NCBI RefSeq assembly: GCF_043195105.1
Contig: NZ_JBAFWO010000003.1
Direction: 5' to 3' (one strand)
Source of the DNA: NCEH01 sp002257205
GTDB lineage: Bacteria; Pseudomonadota; Alphaproteobacteria; Rhizobiales; Xanthobacteraceae
Length of the DNA: 64,000 bases
Each line of letters begins with the position of its first letter. Positions within the stretch are counted from its first letter, which is position 1. The notes under the pieces are model-generated. The model was not told the DNA's origin, made no database searches, and was given only the letters and a program-made list of their open reading frames with translations. Position numbers and translations under genes: made by a program. Below are positions 56,368 through 64,000 of this stretch, piece by piece.

Positions 56368-57455
56368 AGGTTCTGGTGGTCAAGCTGTCCTCCCTCGGAG
56401 ACGTGGTGCACACGTTCCCGGCGGTGACGGACGCCATGCGCGCAGTGCCCGGCCTCACACTCGATTGGGCGGTCGAGGAGGCGTTCGTTCCCCTGGTGGA
56501 GACCCACCCCGCCGTGCGGCGCGCCATCGCGGTGCCGCTGCGGCGCTTGCGGAAAGCGCCCGGCGAAGCGCTGCGCAGCGGGGCCGCCGCGGCGATCCGT
56601 GCCGCCTTGCGCGCGGAACCCTATGATGTGGTGATCGACGCCCAGGGCCTGATGAAGAGCGCCGCCGTCGCCCTGTTCGCGCGCGGGCGGCGCCATGGCT
56701 TTGCCCGGGGCAGCGCCCGCGAGGGTCTCGCGACCTTCGCCTATCACACCACACACGTGGTGCCGGAAACCGAGCACATGGCGGTGCGGCTGCGCAAGCT
56801 GTTCGCCGCAAGCCTCGGCTATTCGCTCCAGGGGCTCGCCGCCGATGCCGGGCTCGCCGCGCCGGTCGAGGCGGAAGGGCAGGCGGACGAGCCGCCTTAT
56901 ATCGTCCTGCTGCACGGCACCACCTGGCGCACCAAGACCTGGCCCGTGAAGCACTGGCGCGATCTCGCCCTGACGGCGGCCGAGCGCGGCTATGAAACCC
57001 GCATCTTCGCCCAGGGTCCGGAAGAGACCGCGCGCGCCACCGCCATCGCGGCCCAGATCCCATCAGTGCGGATCGTGCCGCCCGGCCCCATCACCGCGCT
57101 CGCGCCGGTGATTGCGCGGGCGCAGGCGGTGGTGAGTGTGGATTCCGGCCTCGGCCATCTCGCGGCAGCGCTCGCGGTGCCCACGATCGGGCTTTATGGC
57201 CCGACAAATCCGCGCCTCACCGGCCTTTTCGGGCCCAAGGCGCTGGAATTGAAATCGCTCCGTCCGTGCGCGCCGTGCGAGCGCGCCCATTGCCGGATCG
57301 CGCCCGATCTGGTGGAAGGCCCGCCCTGCCTCACGGATTTCAGCGCGCGGGATGTCTGGCGCGCGCTCAATGTCCTGCGCTTCGGCCATGCCGATGCGAT
57401 GGACAAGACCGGAAGCACCGTGGCACACGGGGGCACATCACCGCCTTCGCCCTGA
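56364..57455 (+). CDS. waaC: Lipopolysaccharide heptosyltransferase I
   Basis: A 363-residue GT9 enzyme adding the first heptose to Kdo. MKVLVVKLSSLGDVVHTFPAVTDA, LDWAVEEAFVPL, LHGTTWRTKTWPVKHWRDL and VSVDSGLGHLAAALAVPTIGLYG are typical. The ATG at 56364 overlaps the waaF stop (ATGA). A low-complexity tail follows the final helix. The next gene, hldD, starts 12 bp downstream, so the heptose genes form one operon. Confidence 0.94.
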   Translation: MKVLVVKLSSLGDVVHTFPAVTDAMRAVPGLTLDWAVEEAFVPLVETHPAVRRAIAVPLRRLRKAPGEALRSGAAAAIRAALRAEPYDVVIDAQGLMKSAAVALFARGRRHGFARGSAREGLATFAYHTTHVVPETEHMAVRLRKLFAASLGYSLQGLAADAGLAAPVEAEGQADEPPYIVLLHGTTWRTKTWPVKHWRDLALTAAERGYETRIFAQGPEETARATAIAAQIPSVRIVPPGPITALAPVIARAQAVVSVDSGLGHLAAALAVPTIGLYGPTNPRLTGLFGPKALELKSLRPCAPCERAHCRIAPDLVEGPPCLTDFSARDVWRALNVLRFGHADAMDKTGSTVAHGGTSPPSP

Positions 57456-57467
57456 ATGGTAGCCTGA

Positions 57468-58481
57468 ATGATCCGCACCGCCCGTTCCGCCCGCGATACC
57501 ATCCTTGTCACCGGGGGCGCCGGCTTCATCGGCTCGAACATCGCCCGCGCGTTTGCCGCCGACGGCTGGCGGGTGGTGGTGGCCGATTGGCTGGAGGACG
57601 GGCCGAAATGGCTCAATCTGCGCGACATCCTGCTGGATGACGTGATCCGGCCGGAGGCGGTGCCCGCCTTCGTGGAGCGCGAGGGCGGCCGGCTTGGCGC
57701 GATCGTCCATATGGGCGCCATCTCCGCGACCACGGAGCGGGACGGCGACAAGATCGTCGCCCGCAACATCCGCCCGACGCTGGATCTGTGGGACCAGTGC
57801 GCGCGCAAGGGCATCCGCTTCCTCTATGCCTCGTCCGCCGCCACCTATGGCGACGGCACGGACGGTTTCAGGGACGAGGAGGGCGCGGCCGCGCTCGACC
57901 GCCTGTCGCCGCTGAACGCCTATGGCTGGAGCAAGCTGATGGCGGACCGCCGGTTCGCGGCGGACGTCGCCGCCGGCCGGCCGGTGCCGCCGCAATGGGC
58001 GGGCCTGCGCTTCTTCAATGTCTATGGTCCGGGCGAAGCCCATAAAGCGGACATGCGCTCGGTGATCCACAAGATCTATCCGACCGCCGCCGCGGGCGAG
58101 CCGGTGACGCTCTTCAAATCCCATGATCCGGGCTATGAGGACGGCGGGCAGCTGCGGGATTTCGTCTATGTGGGCGATTGCGTCGCGGTGGTGCGCTGGC
58201 TGGTGGAGACGCCCACGGCGAGCGGCATCTTCAATGTCGGCACCGGGCAAGCGCGCAGCTTCGCGGATCTCGCCAAGGCGGTGTTCACGGCGGCCGGCAA
58301 GGATCCGCGCATCACCTATGTCGATATGCCGGTTTCCATCCGCGACGCGTATCAATATTTCACCCAGGCGGACGTCTCGAAACTGCGGGCCGCGGGCTTT
58401 ACCCGCCCGTTCACCGCGCTGGAGGAGGGCGTGCGGATCTATGTCACCGAGCATCTGCGCGGCCGCAATTCCGCGTCGTGA
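57468..58481 (+). CDS. hldD: ADP-L-glycero-D-manno-heptose 6-epimerase
   Basis: A 337-residue extended SDR. The NAD(P) motif is TGGAGFIGSNIARAF, the catalytic Tyr-Lys is in YGWSKLMAD, and HMGAISATTERDGDKI and FFNVYGPGEAHKADMRSV are HldD-specific. It makes the L,D-heptose donor used by WaaC and WaaF. It lies between those genes and hldE in a complete heptose cassette. Confidence 0.95.
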   Translation: MIRTARSARDTILVTGGAGFIGSNIARAFAADGWRVVVADWLEDGPKWLNLRDILLDDVIRPEAVPAFVEREGGRLGAIVHMGAISATTERDGDKIVARNIRPTLDLWDQCARKGIRFLYASSAATYGDGTDGFRDEEGAAALDRLSPLNAYGWSKLMADRRFAADVAAGRPVPPQWAGLRFFNVYGPGEAHKADMRSVIHKIYPTAAAGEPVTLFKSHDPGYEDGGQLRDFVYVGDCVAVVRWLVETPTASGIFNVGTGQARSFADLAKAVFTAAGKDPRITYVDMPVSIRDAYQYFTQADVSKLRAAGFTRPFTALEEGVRIYVTEHLRGRNSAS

Positions 58482-58532
58482 GCGGGACGCTTTCCATCGC
58501 AACGGCTGATCTTGCCCCAGGATACCGGCACC

Positions 58533-59972
58533 ATGCTTCCTGATACCAAGCCCGGTCCCGTCGCCGTCATCGGCGATGTCATGGTGGATCGCTACATCCT
58601 CGGCTCGGTTTCGCGCATCTCGCCCGAGGCGCCGGTGCCGGTGCTGCTGCATGGCGCGGAACGCATCGTGCCCGGCGGGGCGGCGAACGTCGCGGCGAAC
58701 GCCGCCGCCATGGGCGCGCCGATCCGCCTCGTGGGGCTGGTCGGGGCCGATGGGGAAGCCGACCAACTGCGCTCCGCGCTCGCCCCTTATGCGCTGATCG
58801 ACCTGTCCGGCCTGGTGGTGGACGCCACCCGCCCCACGGTCACCAAGACGCGGGTGATGAGCGGGCGCCAGCAGATCGTCCGCATTGATGCCGAAATGTC
58901 TTCCCCGCCGTCCGCCGCCGTCGAGGACGCTCTGATCGCGGCCGCAAGCCGCGCCATGGCCAGCTGTTCGGTGGTGGTGCTCTCCGATTATGCCAAGGGC
59001 GTGCTCGGCGACCGTGTGGTCGCCGCCGTGCTGGCCGAGGCGCGGACGCTCGGCGTGCCGGTGATCGTCGATCCCAAGCGCCGCACCTTCGAGGCCTATC
59101 GCGGCGCGACTTTGGTGACGCCCAACCGGCGCGAATTGAGCGAGGCCACCGGCCTGCCGGACGAGACCGATGCCGACGCCGAGCGTGCCGCGCAGGCGGC
59201 GAGCGCCCAGTTCGGCGGCGATGTGCTGGTCACCCGGGCGGAAAAGGGCATGACGCTCTGGCGCCGCAACGGCACCGTGCTCCATGTGCCGGCCGAGGCG
59301 CGCGAGGTGTTCGATGTGTCCGGCGCCGGCGATACGGCGCTGGCGGCGCTCGCTTTGTCGCTGGCCTGCGGGCTCGCCCTGGAAGCGAGCGTGCCGGTCG
59401 CCAATGCGGCCGCCGCCATTGCCGTGGCCAAGCTCGGAACGGCGGTGGTGACGCGCGCGGAACTCACCGCCGCGCTGCATCGCTCGGTTCCCCAGCTGGA
59501 GCCGGCCGGCGCGCTGGTGGCGCGGGACAAGGCGCGCACCATCATCGATCGCTGGCGGGCCAGCGGCGCGCGCATCGTCTTCACCAATGGCTGTTTCGAT
59601 CTGCTGCATCCCGGCCATGTGGGCATGCTGGAAGCGGCGGCCGCCCAGGGCGACCGCCTGGTCGTGGGGCTCAACACCGACGCCTCGGTGCGCCGCCTCA
59701 AGGGCCCGACGCGCCCGCTTCAGGACGAGACGGCCCGCGCGCGGGTCATCGGCGCCATGCGCTGCGTGGATCTGGTGGTCCTGTTCGAGGAGGACACCCC
59801 GCTGGAGATCATCACGGCCCTGTTGCCGGACGTGCTGGTGAAGGGGGCGGATTACAAGCCCGAGGATGTGGTCGGCGCCGACATCGTCATCGCCAATGGC
59901 GGAAAGCTGGTGCTCGCCGATCTGACGCCGGGCCAATCCACCTCGACGCTGGTGGCGAAAGCCCGGAGCTGA
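58533..59972 (+). CDS. hldE: Bifunctional heptose 7-phosphate kinase / heptose 1-phosphate adenylyltransferase
   Basis: A 479-residue fusion. The N-terminal ribokinase domain (about 1-310) has VIGDVMVDRYILGSVSRISPEAPVP and the catalytic DVSGAGDTALAALAL; the C-terminal cytidylyltransferase-like domain (about 340-479) has FTNGCFDLLHPGHVGML with the HxGH motif and LVKGADYKPEDVVGAD. Together they turn heptose 7-phosphate into ADP-heptose. The ATG at 58533 is preferred over a TTG 21 bp upstream. gmhA/gmhB are not in the window. Confidence 0.96.
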   Translation: MLPDTKPGPVAVIGDVMVDRYILGSVSRISPEAPVPVLLHGAERIVPGGAANVAANAAAMGAPIRLVGLVGADGEADQLRSALAPYALIDLSGLVVDATRPTVTKTRVMSGRQQIVRIDAEMSSPPSAAVEDALIAAASRAMASCSVVVLSDYAKGVLGDRVVAAVLAEARTLGVPVIVDPKRRTFEAYRGATLVTPNRRELSEATGLPDETDADAERAAQAASAQFGGDVLVTRAEKGMTLWRRNGTVLHVPAEAREVFDVSGAGDTALAALALSLACGLALEASVPVANAAAAIAVAKLGTAVVTRAELTAALHRSVPQLEPAGALVARDKARTIIDRWRASGARIVFTNGCFDLLHPGHVGMLEAAAAQGDRLVVGLNTDASVRRLKGPTRPLQDETARARVIGAMRCVDLVVLFEEDTPLEIITALLPDVLVKGADYKPEDVVGADIVIANGGKLVLADLTPGQSTSTLVAKARS

Positions 59973-60032
59973 CATCGCGCGCAGCCGTGGGCGGTTGCGG
60001 CGCGGGGCTGCGGGCTTATAGTCGGCGCGTCG

Positions 60033-60240
60033 TCGGTTCCTTCGGGATCAAAAGGGAACGCGGTGCGGGAGGGTTTCTCCTTATGCCGCGGCTGCCCCCG
60101 CAACTGTCGGCGGAGAGCAAACCCACGAACCACTGGGGCCAGCCTCGGGAAGGGTGGGGGCGCACGGGTCTGCGAGCCAGGGGCGCTATCCGCGAGCCAG
60201 CAGACCTATCCGCAAGCCAGGAGACCTGCCGAGGACGCAC
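60033..60240 (+). promoter_or_regulatory. Cobalamin riboswitch
   Basis: An adenosylcobalamin-type aptamer. It starts GGTTCCTTCGGGATCAAAAG and GGAACGCGGTGCGGG, has the core GGCTGCCCCCGCAACTGT (60089-60107 region), CCACTGG with CGGGAAGG, and ends in the B12 box AAGCCAGGAGACCTGCC (about 60214-60230). It lies about 130 bp before cobU, so it should repress the cobU-cobO-cobQ operon when cobalamin is abundant. The B12 box region carries extra tandem units. Confidence 0.93.
60171..60230 (+). repeat. Three tandem 20-bp B12-box-like units
   Basis: Exact 20-bp period: units start at 60171 (tGCGAGCCAGgggcgctatc), 60191 (cGCGAGCCAGcagacctatc) and 60211 (cGCAAGCCAGgagacctgcc). The shared core is GCRAGCCAG; only the last unit has the full B12-box GGAGACCTGCC. 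The first two look like diverged copies of it. Confidence 0.85.
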
Positions 60241-60367
60241 AGCCCGTTTCGCGGGCGCCACATGCCGGCTCTCGGAGGGAGGGCCAGGGAGAGGGTTTGA
60301 TGTTCGGTCCGCGCACTGCGGCCAATGCCCTGCATTTTCATCGCCTTCGGGGATCCGAGGTGCCCGC

Positions 60368-60910
60368 TTGAGCGCGATCGCGGCCGGCGCGCGGGGCCGG
60401 ATCGTGCTGGTGCTCGGCGGCGCGCGCTCCGGCAAGAGCCATCATGCCGAACAGCGGGTGGAAGCCGCCACGCCGCCCTTCGCTTATGTGGCGACGGCAC
60501 AGGCCTTCGATGCCGAAATGAGCGAGCGCATCCGCCTGCACCAGGCGCGGCGCGATGTGCGCTGGATCTCCCACGACGCGCCGTTCGACGCCGCCGACCG
60601 CGTGCGCGCCCTGCCGCCCGACACGCCGCTGCTGCTGGATTGCCTCACCTTGTGGCTCACCAACCACATGCTGGCCGAACACGATCTCGCGGCGGAGGAA
60701 GATCGCCTCGTGGAAGCCATCACCGCCCGCACCGGGCTGAGCGTGCTGGTGGCGAACGAAGTGGGGCTCGGCATCGTGCCCGACAATGCCCTCGCCCGCC
60801 GGTTTCGCGACGCCGCCGGCCGGCTCAACCAACGCATGGCCGCCATGGCCCATGAAGTGATCTTCATGGTCGCCGGACTGCCCATGATCGTGAAGGACAC
60901 GCCCCGATGA
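60368..60910 (+). CDS. cobU: Adenosylcobinamide kinase / adenosylcobinamide-phosphate guanylyltransferase
   Basis: A 180-residue bifunctional enzyme (CobU/CobP) that phosphorylates adenosylcobinamide and then guanylylates it. The P-loop is LGGARSGKSHHAEQ, with YVATAQAFDAEMSERI, LLLDCLTLWLTN and VANEVGLGIVPDNALARRFRD. The start is probably the TTG at 60368, with GAGG at 60357-60360; no ATG or GTG fits better except a GTG at 60404 inside the P-loop strand. It overlaps cobO by 4 bp. Confidence 0.94.
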   Translation: MSAIAAGARGRIVLVLGGARSGKSHHAEQRVEAATPPFAYVATAQAFDAEMSERIRLHQARRDVRWISHDAPFDAADRVRALPPDTPLLLDCLTLWLTNHMLAEHDLAAEEDRLVEAITARTGLSVLVANEVGLGIVPDNALARRFRDAAGRLNQRMAAMAHEVIFMVAGLPMIVKDTPR

Positions 60911-61533
60911 GCGATGAAACCGAAACCGGCCTCGACGCGCAGGCCGCCCGCCATCGCGAGAAGATGGCCAAGCGCAAGGCGGTGCAGGATGCCGAGGTGG
61001 CGGAAAAGACCCTGGAGAAGGGATTGCTGATCGTCCACACCGGCCCCGGCAAGGGCAAGAGCACGGCCGCCTTCGGGCTGGCGCTGCGCATGCTCGGCTA
61101 TGGGCGGAAGGTGGGCGTGGTGCAATTCATCAAGGGCGCCTGGCACACCGGCGAGAAGGACGCCTTCGCGGCGTTCGGCGATCGCGTGCGCTGGCACACC
61201 ATGGGCGAAGGCTTCACCTGGGAGACCCAGGATCTCGCCCGCGACACCGCCGCCGCCGCGCGGGCCTTCGACAAGGCGCGCGAATTGCTGGCGGACGAGA
61301 GCCTGTCCCTGATCGTGCTGGACGAACTCAACATCGCCTTGCGCTACGGCTATCTCGATCTCGCCGACGTGGTGGCGACACTGAAGGCGCGCCGGCCGGA
61401 CCTGCACGTGGTGGTCACCGGCCGCAACGCCAAGCCGGAGCTTCTGGAGGCCGCCGACCTCGTGACCGAGATGGGATTGGTGAAGCATCACTTTTCCGCC
61501 GGCGTGAAGGCGCAGGCCGGCATCGAATTCTGA
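60907..61533 (+). CDS. cobO: Corrinoid adenosyltransferase (CobO/BtuR)
   Basis: A 208-residue ATP:cob(I)alamin adenosyltransferase. The P-loop HTGPGKGKSTAAFGLALR is at 45-62; VVQFIKGAW, TWETQD and LDELNIALRYGYLDLADVV follow, all family markers. An N-terminal Lys-rich helix precedes them. It starts at the cobU stop (ATGA) and its own stop shares one base with the cobQ start. Confidence 0.96.
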   Translation: MSDETETGLDAQAARHREKMAKRKAVQDAEVAEKTLEKGLLIVHTGPGKGKSTAAFGLALRMLGYGRKVGVVQFIKGAWHTGEKDAFAAFGDRVRWHTMGEGFTWETQDLARDTAAAARAFDKARELLADESLSLIVLDELNIALRYGYLDLADVVATLKARRPDLHVVVTGRNAKPELLEAADLVTEMGLVKHHFSAGVKAQAGIEF

Positions 61534-62993
61534 TGGCCGCCCGCGCGCTGATGTTCCAGGGCACCGGCTCCGACGTGGGCAAGAGCCTGCTGGTCGCCGG
61601 CCTTGCCCGCGCGTTCGCCAATCGCGGGCTGCGCGTGCGGCCGTTCAAGCCGCAGAACATGTCGAACAATGCCGCCGTCACCGAAGATGGCGGCGAGATC
61701 GGCCGCGCGCAGGCGCTTCAGGCCCGCGCGGCGCGGGTGCCCTTGAGCGTGCACATGAACCCGGTGCTGCTGAAGCCGCAGAGCGATGTGGGCGCGCAGG
61801 TGGTGGTGCAGGGCCGGGTGCTCACCAACGCCAAGGCCAGCGCCTACCAGGGCCTGAAGCAAAGCCTCATGCCCGCCGTGCTGGAGAGCTTCGCGCGGCT
61901 GAAGGGCGAGGCCGACCTCGTGTTGGTGGAAGGGGCGGGGAGCGCCTCGGAAGTCAATCTGCGCCGCAACGACATCGCCAACATGGGCTTCGCCCGCGCC
62001 GCCGACGTGCCGGTGGTGCTGATCGGCGACATCGACCGGGGCGGCGTCATCGCGAGCCTCGTCGGCACCAAGACGGTGCTGGCTATCGAGGATGCCGCGC
62101 TGATCGCCGGCTTCGTGGTGAACAAGTTCCGGGGCGATCCCGCCTTGTTCGCCGACGGCATGGCGCTGGTGGCGCAGCACACCGGCTGGGCGGCGCTCGG
62201 CCTGATCCCGCATTTCCCCGCCGCCGCCCGCCTGCCGGCGGAAGACGCGCTGGCGCTCCAGGGGCCGCCGCCGGCAAAGCCGCACGCCAAGGTGCGGATC
62301 GCCGTGCCGATCCTGCCCCATGTGTCCAATTTCGACGATCTCGACCCGCTGGATGCCGAGCCGGCGGTGGAGGTGGTGCGCCTGCGGCCGGGCGAGAGCC
62401 TGCCGGTGGATATCAGCCTCGTCCTGCTGATCGGCTCCAAGGCCACGGTTTCCGATCTCGCGGCGCTAAAATCAGGCGGGCTGCACCACGACATCATCGC
62501 CCATGCCCGGCGCGGCGGGCGGGTGCTCGGCCTGTGCGGCGGCTATCAGATGCTCGGGCGCTGGGTGGACGATCCCGACGGCATCGAGGGCCCACCGGGC
62601 CAGGCCGAGGGGCTCGGCCTGCTGGATGTGGAAACCATTCTCTCGGGCGAGAAGCGCCTGGTCGCCGTGGCCGGGCAATCGTGCCTTCAGGCCCCGTTCG
62701 CGGGCTATGAGATGCACATGGGGCAGACCACGGGCGCGGACACGACCCGCCCCTTCGCGCGCCTCGCCACCGGCGATGCGGATGGCGCCACCTCGCCGGA
62801 TGGGCGCATCATGGGCAGCTATGTGCACGGGCTGTTCGCGGACGATGCCCAGCGCGCCGCCTGGCTCGCTGCGCTGGGGGCCGGCGCGCCGCAAATCTCC
62901 TACGAGGCGCAGGTGGACGAGACCCTGGATGCGCTCGCCGCGCATCTGGAAGCCCATCTCGACCTCGACCTCCTGCTCAGCCTCGCGCGATGA
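61533..62993 (+). CDS. cobQ: Cobyric acid synthase
   Basis: A 486-residue amidotransferase that amidates four side chains of adenosylcobyrinic a,c-diamide. MFQGTGSDVGKSLLVAGLARAFANRG (P-loop), KPQNMSNNAAVTEDGGEIGRAQ, then the glutaminase domain with the nucleophile in GLCGGYQMLG and a C-terminal GSYVHGLFADD. The 3' end overlaps cbiB by 17 bp on the other strand. Confidence 0.97.
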   Translation: MAARALMFQGTGSDVGKSLLVAGLARAFANRGLRVRPFKPQNMSNNAAVTEDGGEIGRAQALQARAARVPLSVHMNPVLLKPQSDVGAQVVVQGRVLTNAKASAYQGLKQSLMPAVLESFARLKGEADLVLVEGAGSASEVNLRRNDIANMGFARAADVPVVLIGDIDRGGVIASLVGTKTVLAIEDAALIAGFVVNKFRGDPALFADGMALVAQHTGWAALGLIPHFPAAARLPAEDALALQGPPPAKPHAKVRIAVPILPHVSNFDDLDPLDAEPAVEVVRLRPGESLPVDISLVLLIGSKATVSDLAALKSGGLHHDIIAHARRGGRVLGLCGGYQMLGRWVDDPDGIEGPPGQAEGLGLLDVETILSGEKRLVAVAGQSCLQAPFAGYEMHMGQTTGADTTRPFARLATGDADGATSPDGRIMGSYVHGLFADDAQRAAWLAALGAGAPQISYEAQVDETLDALAAHLEAHLDLDLLLSLAR

Positions 62994-63978
62994 CCACCAG
63001 CACCGCGCAGAACAGGGCAAGGCCCATGAGCAGGCGGCTCGCGATCCGATAGAGATATAACGCGGAGCGAATGTCGGCGGCGCCGATCTCGCGCCGGCCG
63101 TCGCCCATGAAGGGCAGGTCGGCGGGCACGCCCGCATAGGTGCGCGGCCCGGCGATGGCGATGCCGAGGGCGCCCGCCATCGCCGCTTCCGGCCATCCGG
63201 CATTGGGGGAACGGTGCTTGCCCGAATCACGCCGCACCGCGCGCCATGCTCCCATGGGCGATGCCCCCTGCATGAAGGCTGCGGCGGCGATGATCAGCAG
63301 GCCGGACAAGCGCGAGGCGGGCAGGTTCACCAGATCATCGAGCCGCGCCGAAGCCCAGCCGAACGCCTCGTGGCGCGCCGTGCGATGGCCGATCATGCTG
63401 TCGGCGGTATTGATCGCCTTATAAGCGGCGATGCCGGGCAGGCCGGCCATCGCCATCCAGAACGCCGGCGCCACGACGCCGTCGGAAAAATTCTCCGCCA
63501 GGCTCTCGATGGCCGCGCGGGTGACGCCCGCTTCATCGAGCTGGGCCGGGTCGCGGCCGACAATGCGCGAGACCGTGGCGCGTCCGGCTTCGAGCCCGTG
63601 GACCTCCAGCGCCTCCGCCACCGCAGCCACATGCTCATGGAGCGAGCGGCGGGCGAGCAGCGAAGAACCGACAATGGCGGTGAGGATGAGGCCGCCGGGA
63701 AACAGGTCGAGCACATCCGCGATGAGGGCGGCCGGAATGGCGGCGCTCGCGATCAGCACCGCCAGCGCCAGCACGCCCCGCATGCGCCTTTTGGCAAAAC
63801 TCAGCTCGGCCCGGTTCCAGGCGAGGTCGAGGGCGGAAATCAGCCGGCCGATCCAGATCACCGGATGGCCGATCAGGTTCAGCAGGCGGACCGGATAGCC
63901 GAACCACGCCTCGATGGCGAGGGCCAGGAAAGTCAGCAGGAAGGTCAAGCGATCAAGCCCGTTGGTAGCGGGCCGCAT
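62977..63978 (-). CDS. cbiB: Adenosylcobinamide-phosphate synthase
   Basis: A 333-residue membrane enzyme (CbiB/CobD) that attaches aminopropanol phosphate to adenosylcobyric acid. LLNLIGHPVIWIGRLISALD, IVGRDPAQLDEAGVTRAAIESLAENFSDGVVAPAFW and YKAINTADSMIGHRTARHEAFGWASARLDDLVN are family signatures, with about four helices. It converges on cobQ. The ATG at 63978 is 22 bp from the window edge. Confidence 0.95.
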   Translation of the reverse strand: MRPATNGLDRLTFLLTFLALAIEAWFGYPVRLLNLIGHPVIWIGRLISALDLAWNRAELSFAKRRMRGVLALAVLIASAAIPAALIADVLDLFPGGLILTAIVGSSLLARRSLHEHVAAVAEALEVHGLEAGRATVSRIVGRDPAQLDEAGVTRAAIESLAENFSDGVVAPAFWMAMAGLPGIAAYKAINTADSMIGHRTARHEAFGWASARLDDLVNLPASRLSGLLIIAAAAFMQGASPMGAWRAVRRDSGKHRSPNAGWPEAAMAGALGIAIAGPRTYAGVPADLPFMGDGRREIGAADIRSALYLYRIASRLLMGLALFCAVLVVIARG

Positions 63979-64000
63979 GCGCGCCGCCCAGGTCTGGTTT

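Overview
The window is GC-rich, densely coded chromosomal DNA of an alphaproteobacterium, most likely a methylotrophic member of the Hyphomicrobiales (Rhizobiales), perhaps Xanthobacteraceae. The order rests on an Usg protein, the zeta-type F1-ATPase inhibitor, a giant polar-growth-ring (GPR/RgsE-like) protein, Irr-type iron control boxes and phasins. The methylotrophy rests on a five-gene tetrahydromethanopterin/methylofuran cofactor operon. The family is inferred; no rRNA marker is present. I saw no transposase, integrase, prophage, CRISPR array, rRNA or tRNA.

Layout. 1-3.9 kb: end of an NMT1/THI5-like binding protein gene, usg, exoD-like, queA-tgt. 3.9-7.9 kb (minus): C1 cofactor operon, with a perfect 16-bp parS palindrome inside the 3' end of its last gene. 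8.1-17 kb: cytochrome c, rsmE, a YbdK-type ligase, an FAH-family enzyme, a chain of metallophosphoesterase, glycosyltransferase and PLP lyase, an MFS transporter and a dipeptide epimerase. 17.1-20.7 kb: mlaE-F-D plus an auxiliary lipoprotein. 20.8-26.2 kb: the giant coiled-coil protein. 26.4-31.5 kb: ferredoxin, murI, lytic transglycosylase, amidotransferase, rpsD, mgtC-like. 31.5-39.2 kb: SH3 protein, ATPase zeta inhibitor, purC-purS-purQ-purL, bolA, grxD, purB. 39.4-46.9 kb: thrC, M16 peptidase, GNAT, AsmA-like, acetoacetyl-CoA synthetase. 47-50.9 kb: iron block (ferric ABC permease and binding protein, bfr, bfd) with three Irr-box-like palindromes. 51-55.1 kb: a degenerate PAS/histidine-kinase-like protein and two phasins. 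55.3-60 kb: waaF-waaC-hldD-hldE. 60-64 kb: cobalamin riboswitch with three tandem B12-box-like units, then cobU-cobO-cobQ and convergent cbiB.

How it fits together. Envelope biology dominates: heptose core synthesis, Mla lipid transport, AsmA-like, peptidoglycan turnover (murI, transglycosylase, dipeptide epimerase) and the polar growth ring. Carbon storage is represented by two phasins and acetoacetyl-CoA synthetase. Iron storage and uptake genes share one operator type. C1 metabolism appears through the cofactor operon. The least ordinary items are the parS site embedded in a coding region, the repeated B12 box, the degenerate kinase, the 44-residue repeat block of the giant protein, and a Tgt that lacks most of its zinc ligands.
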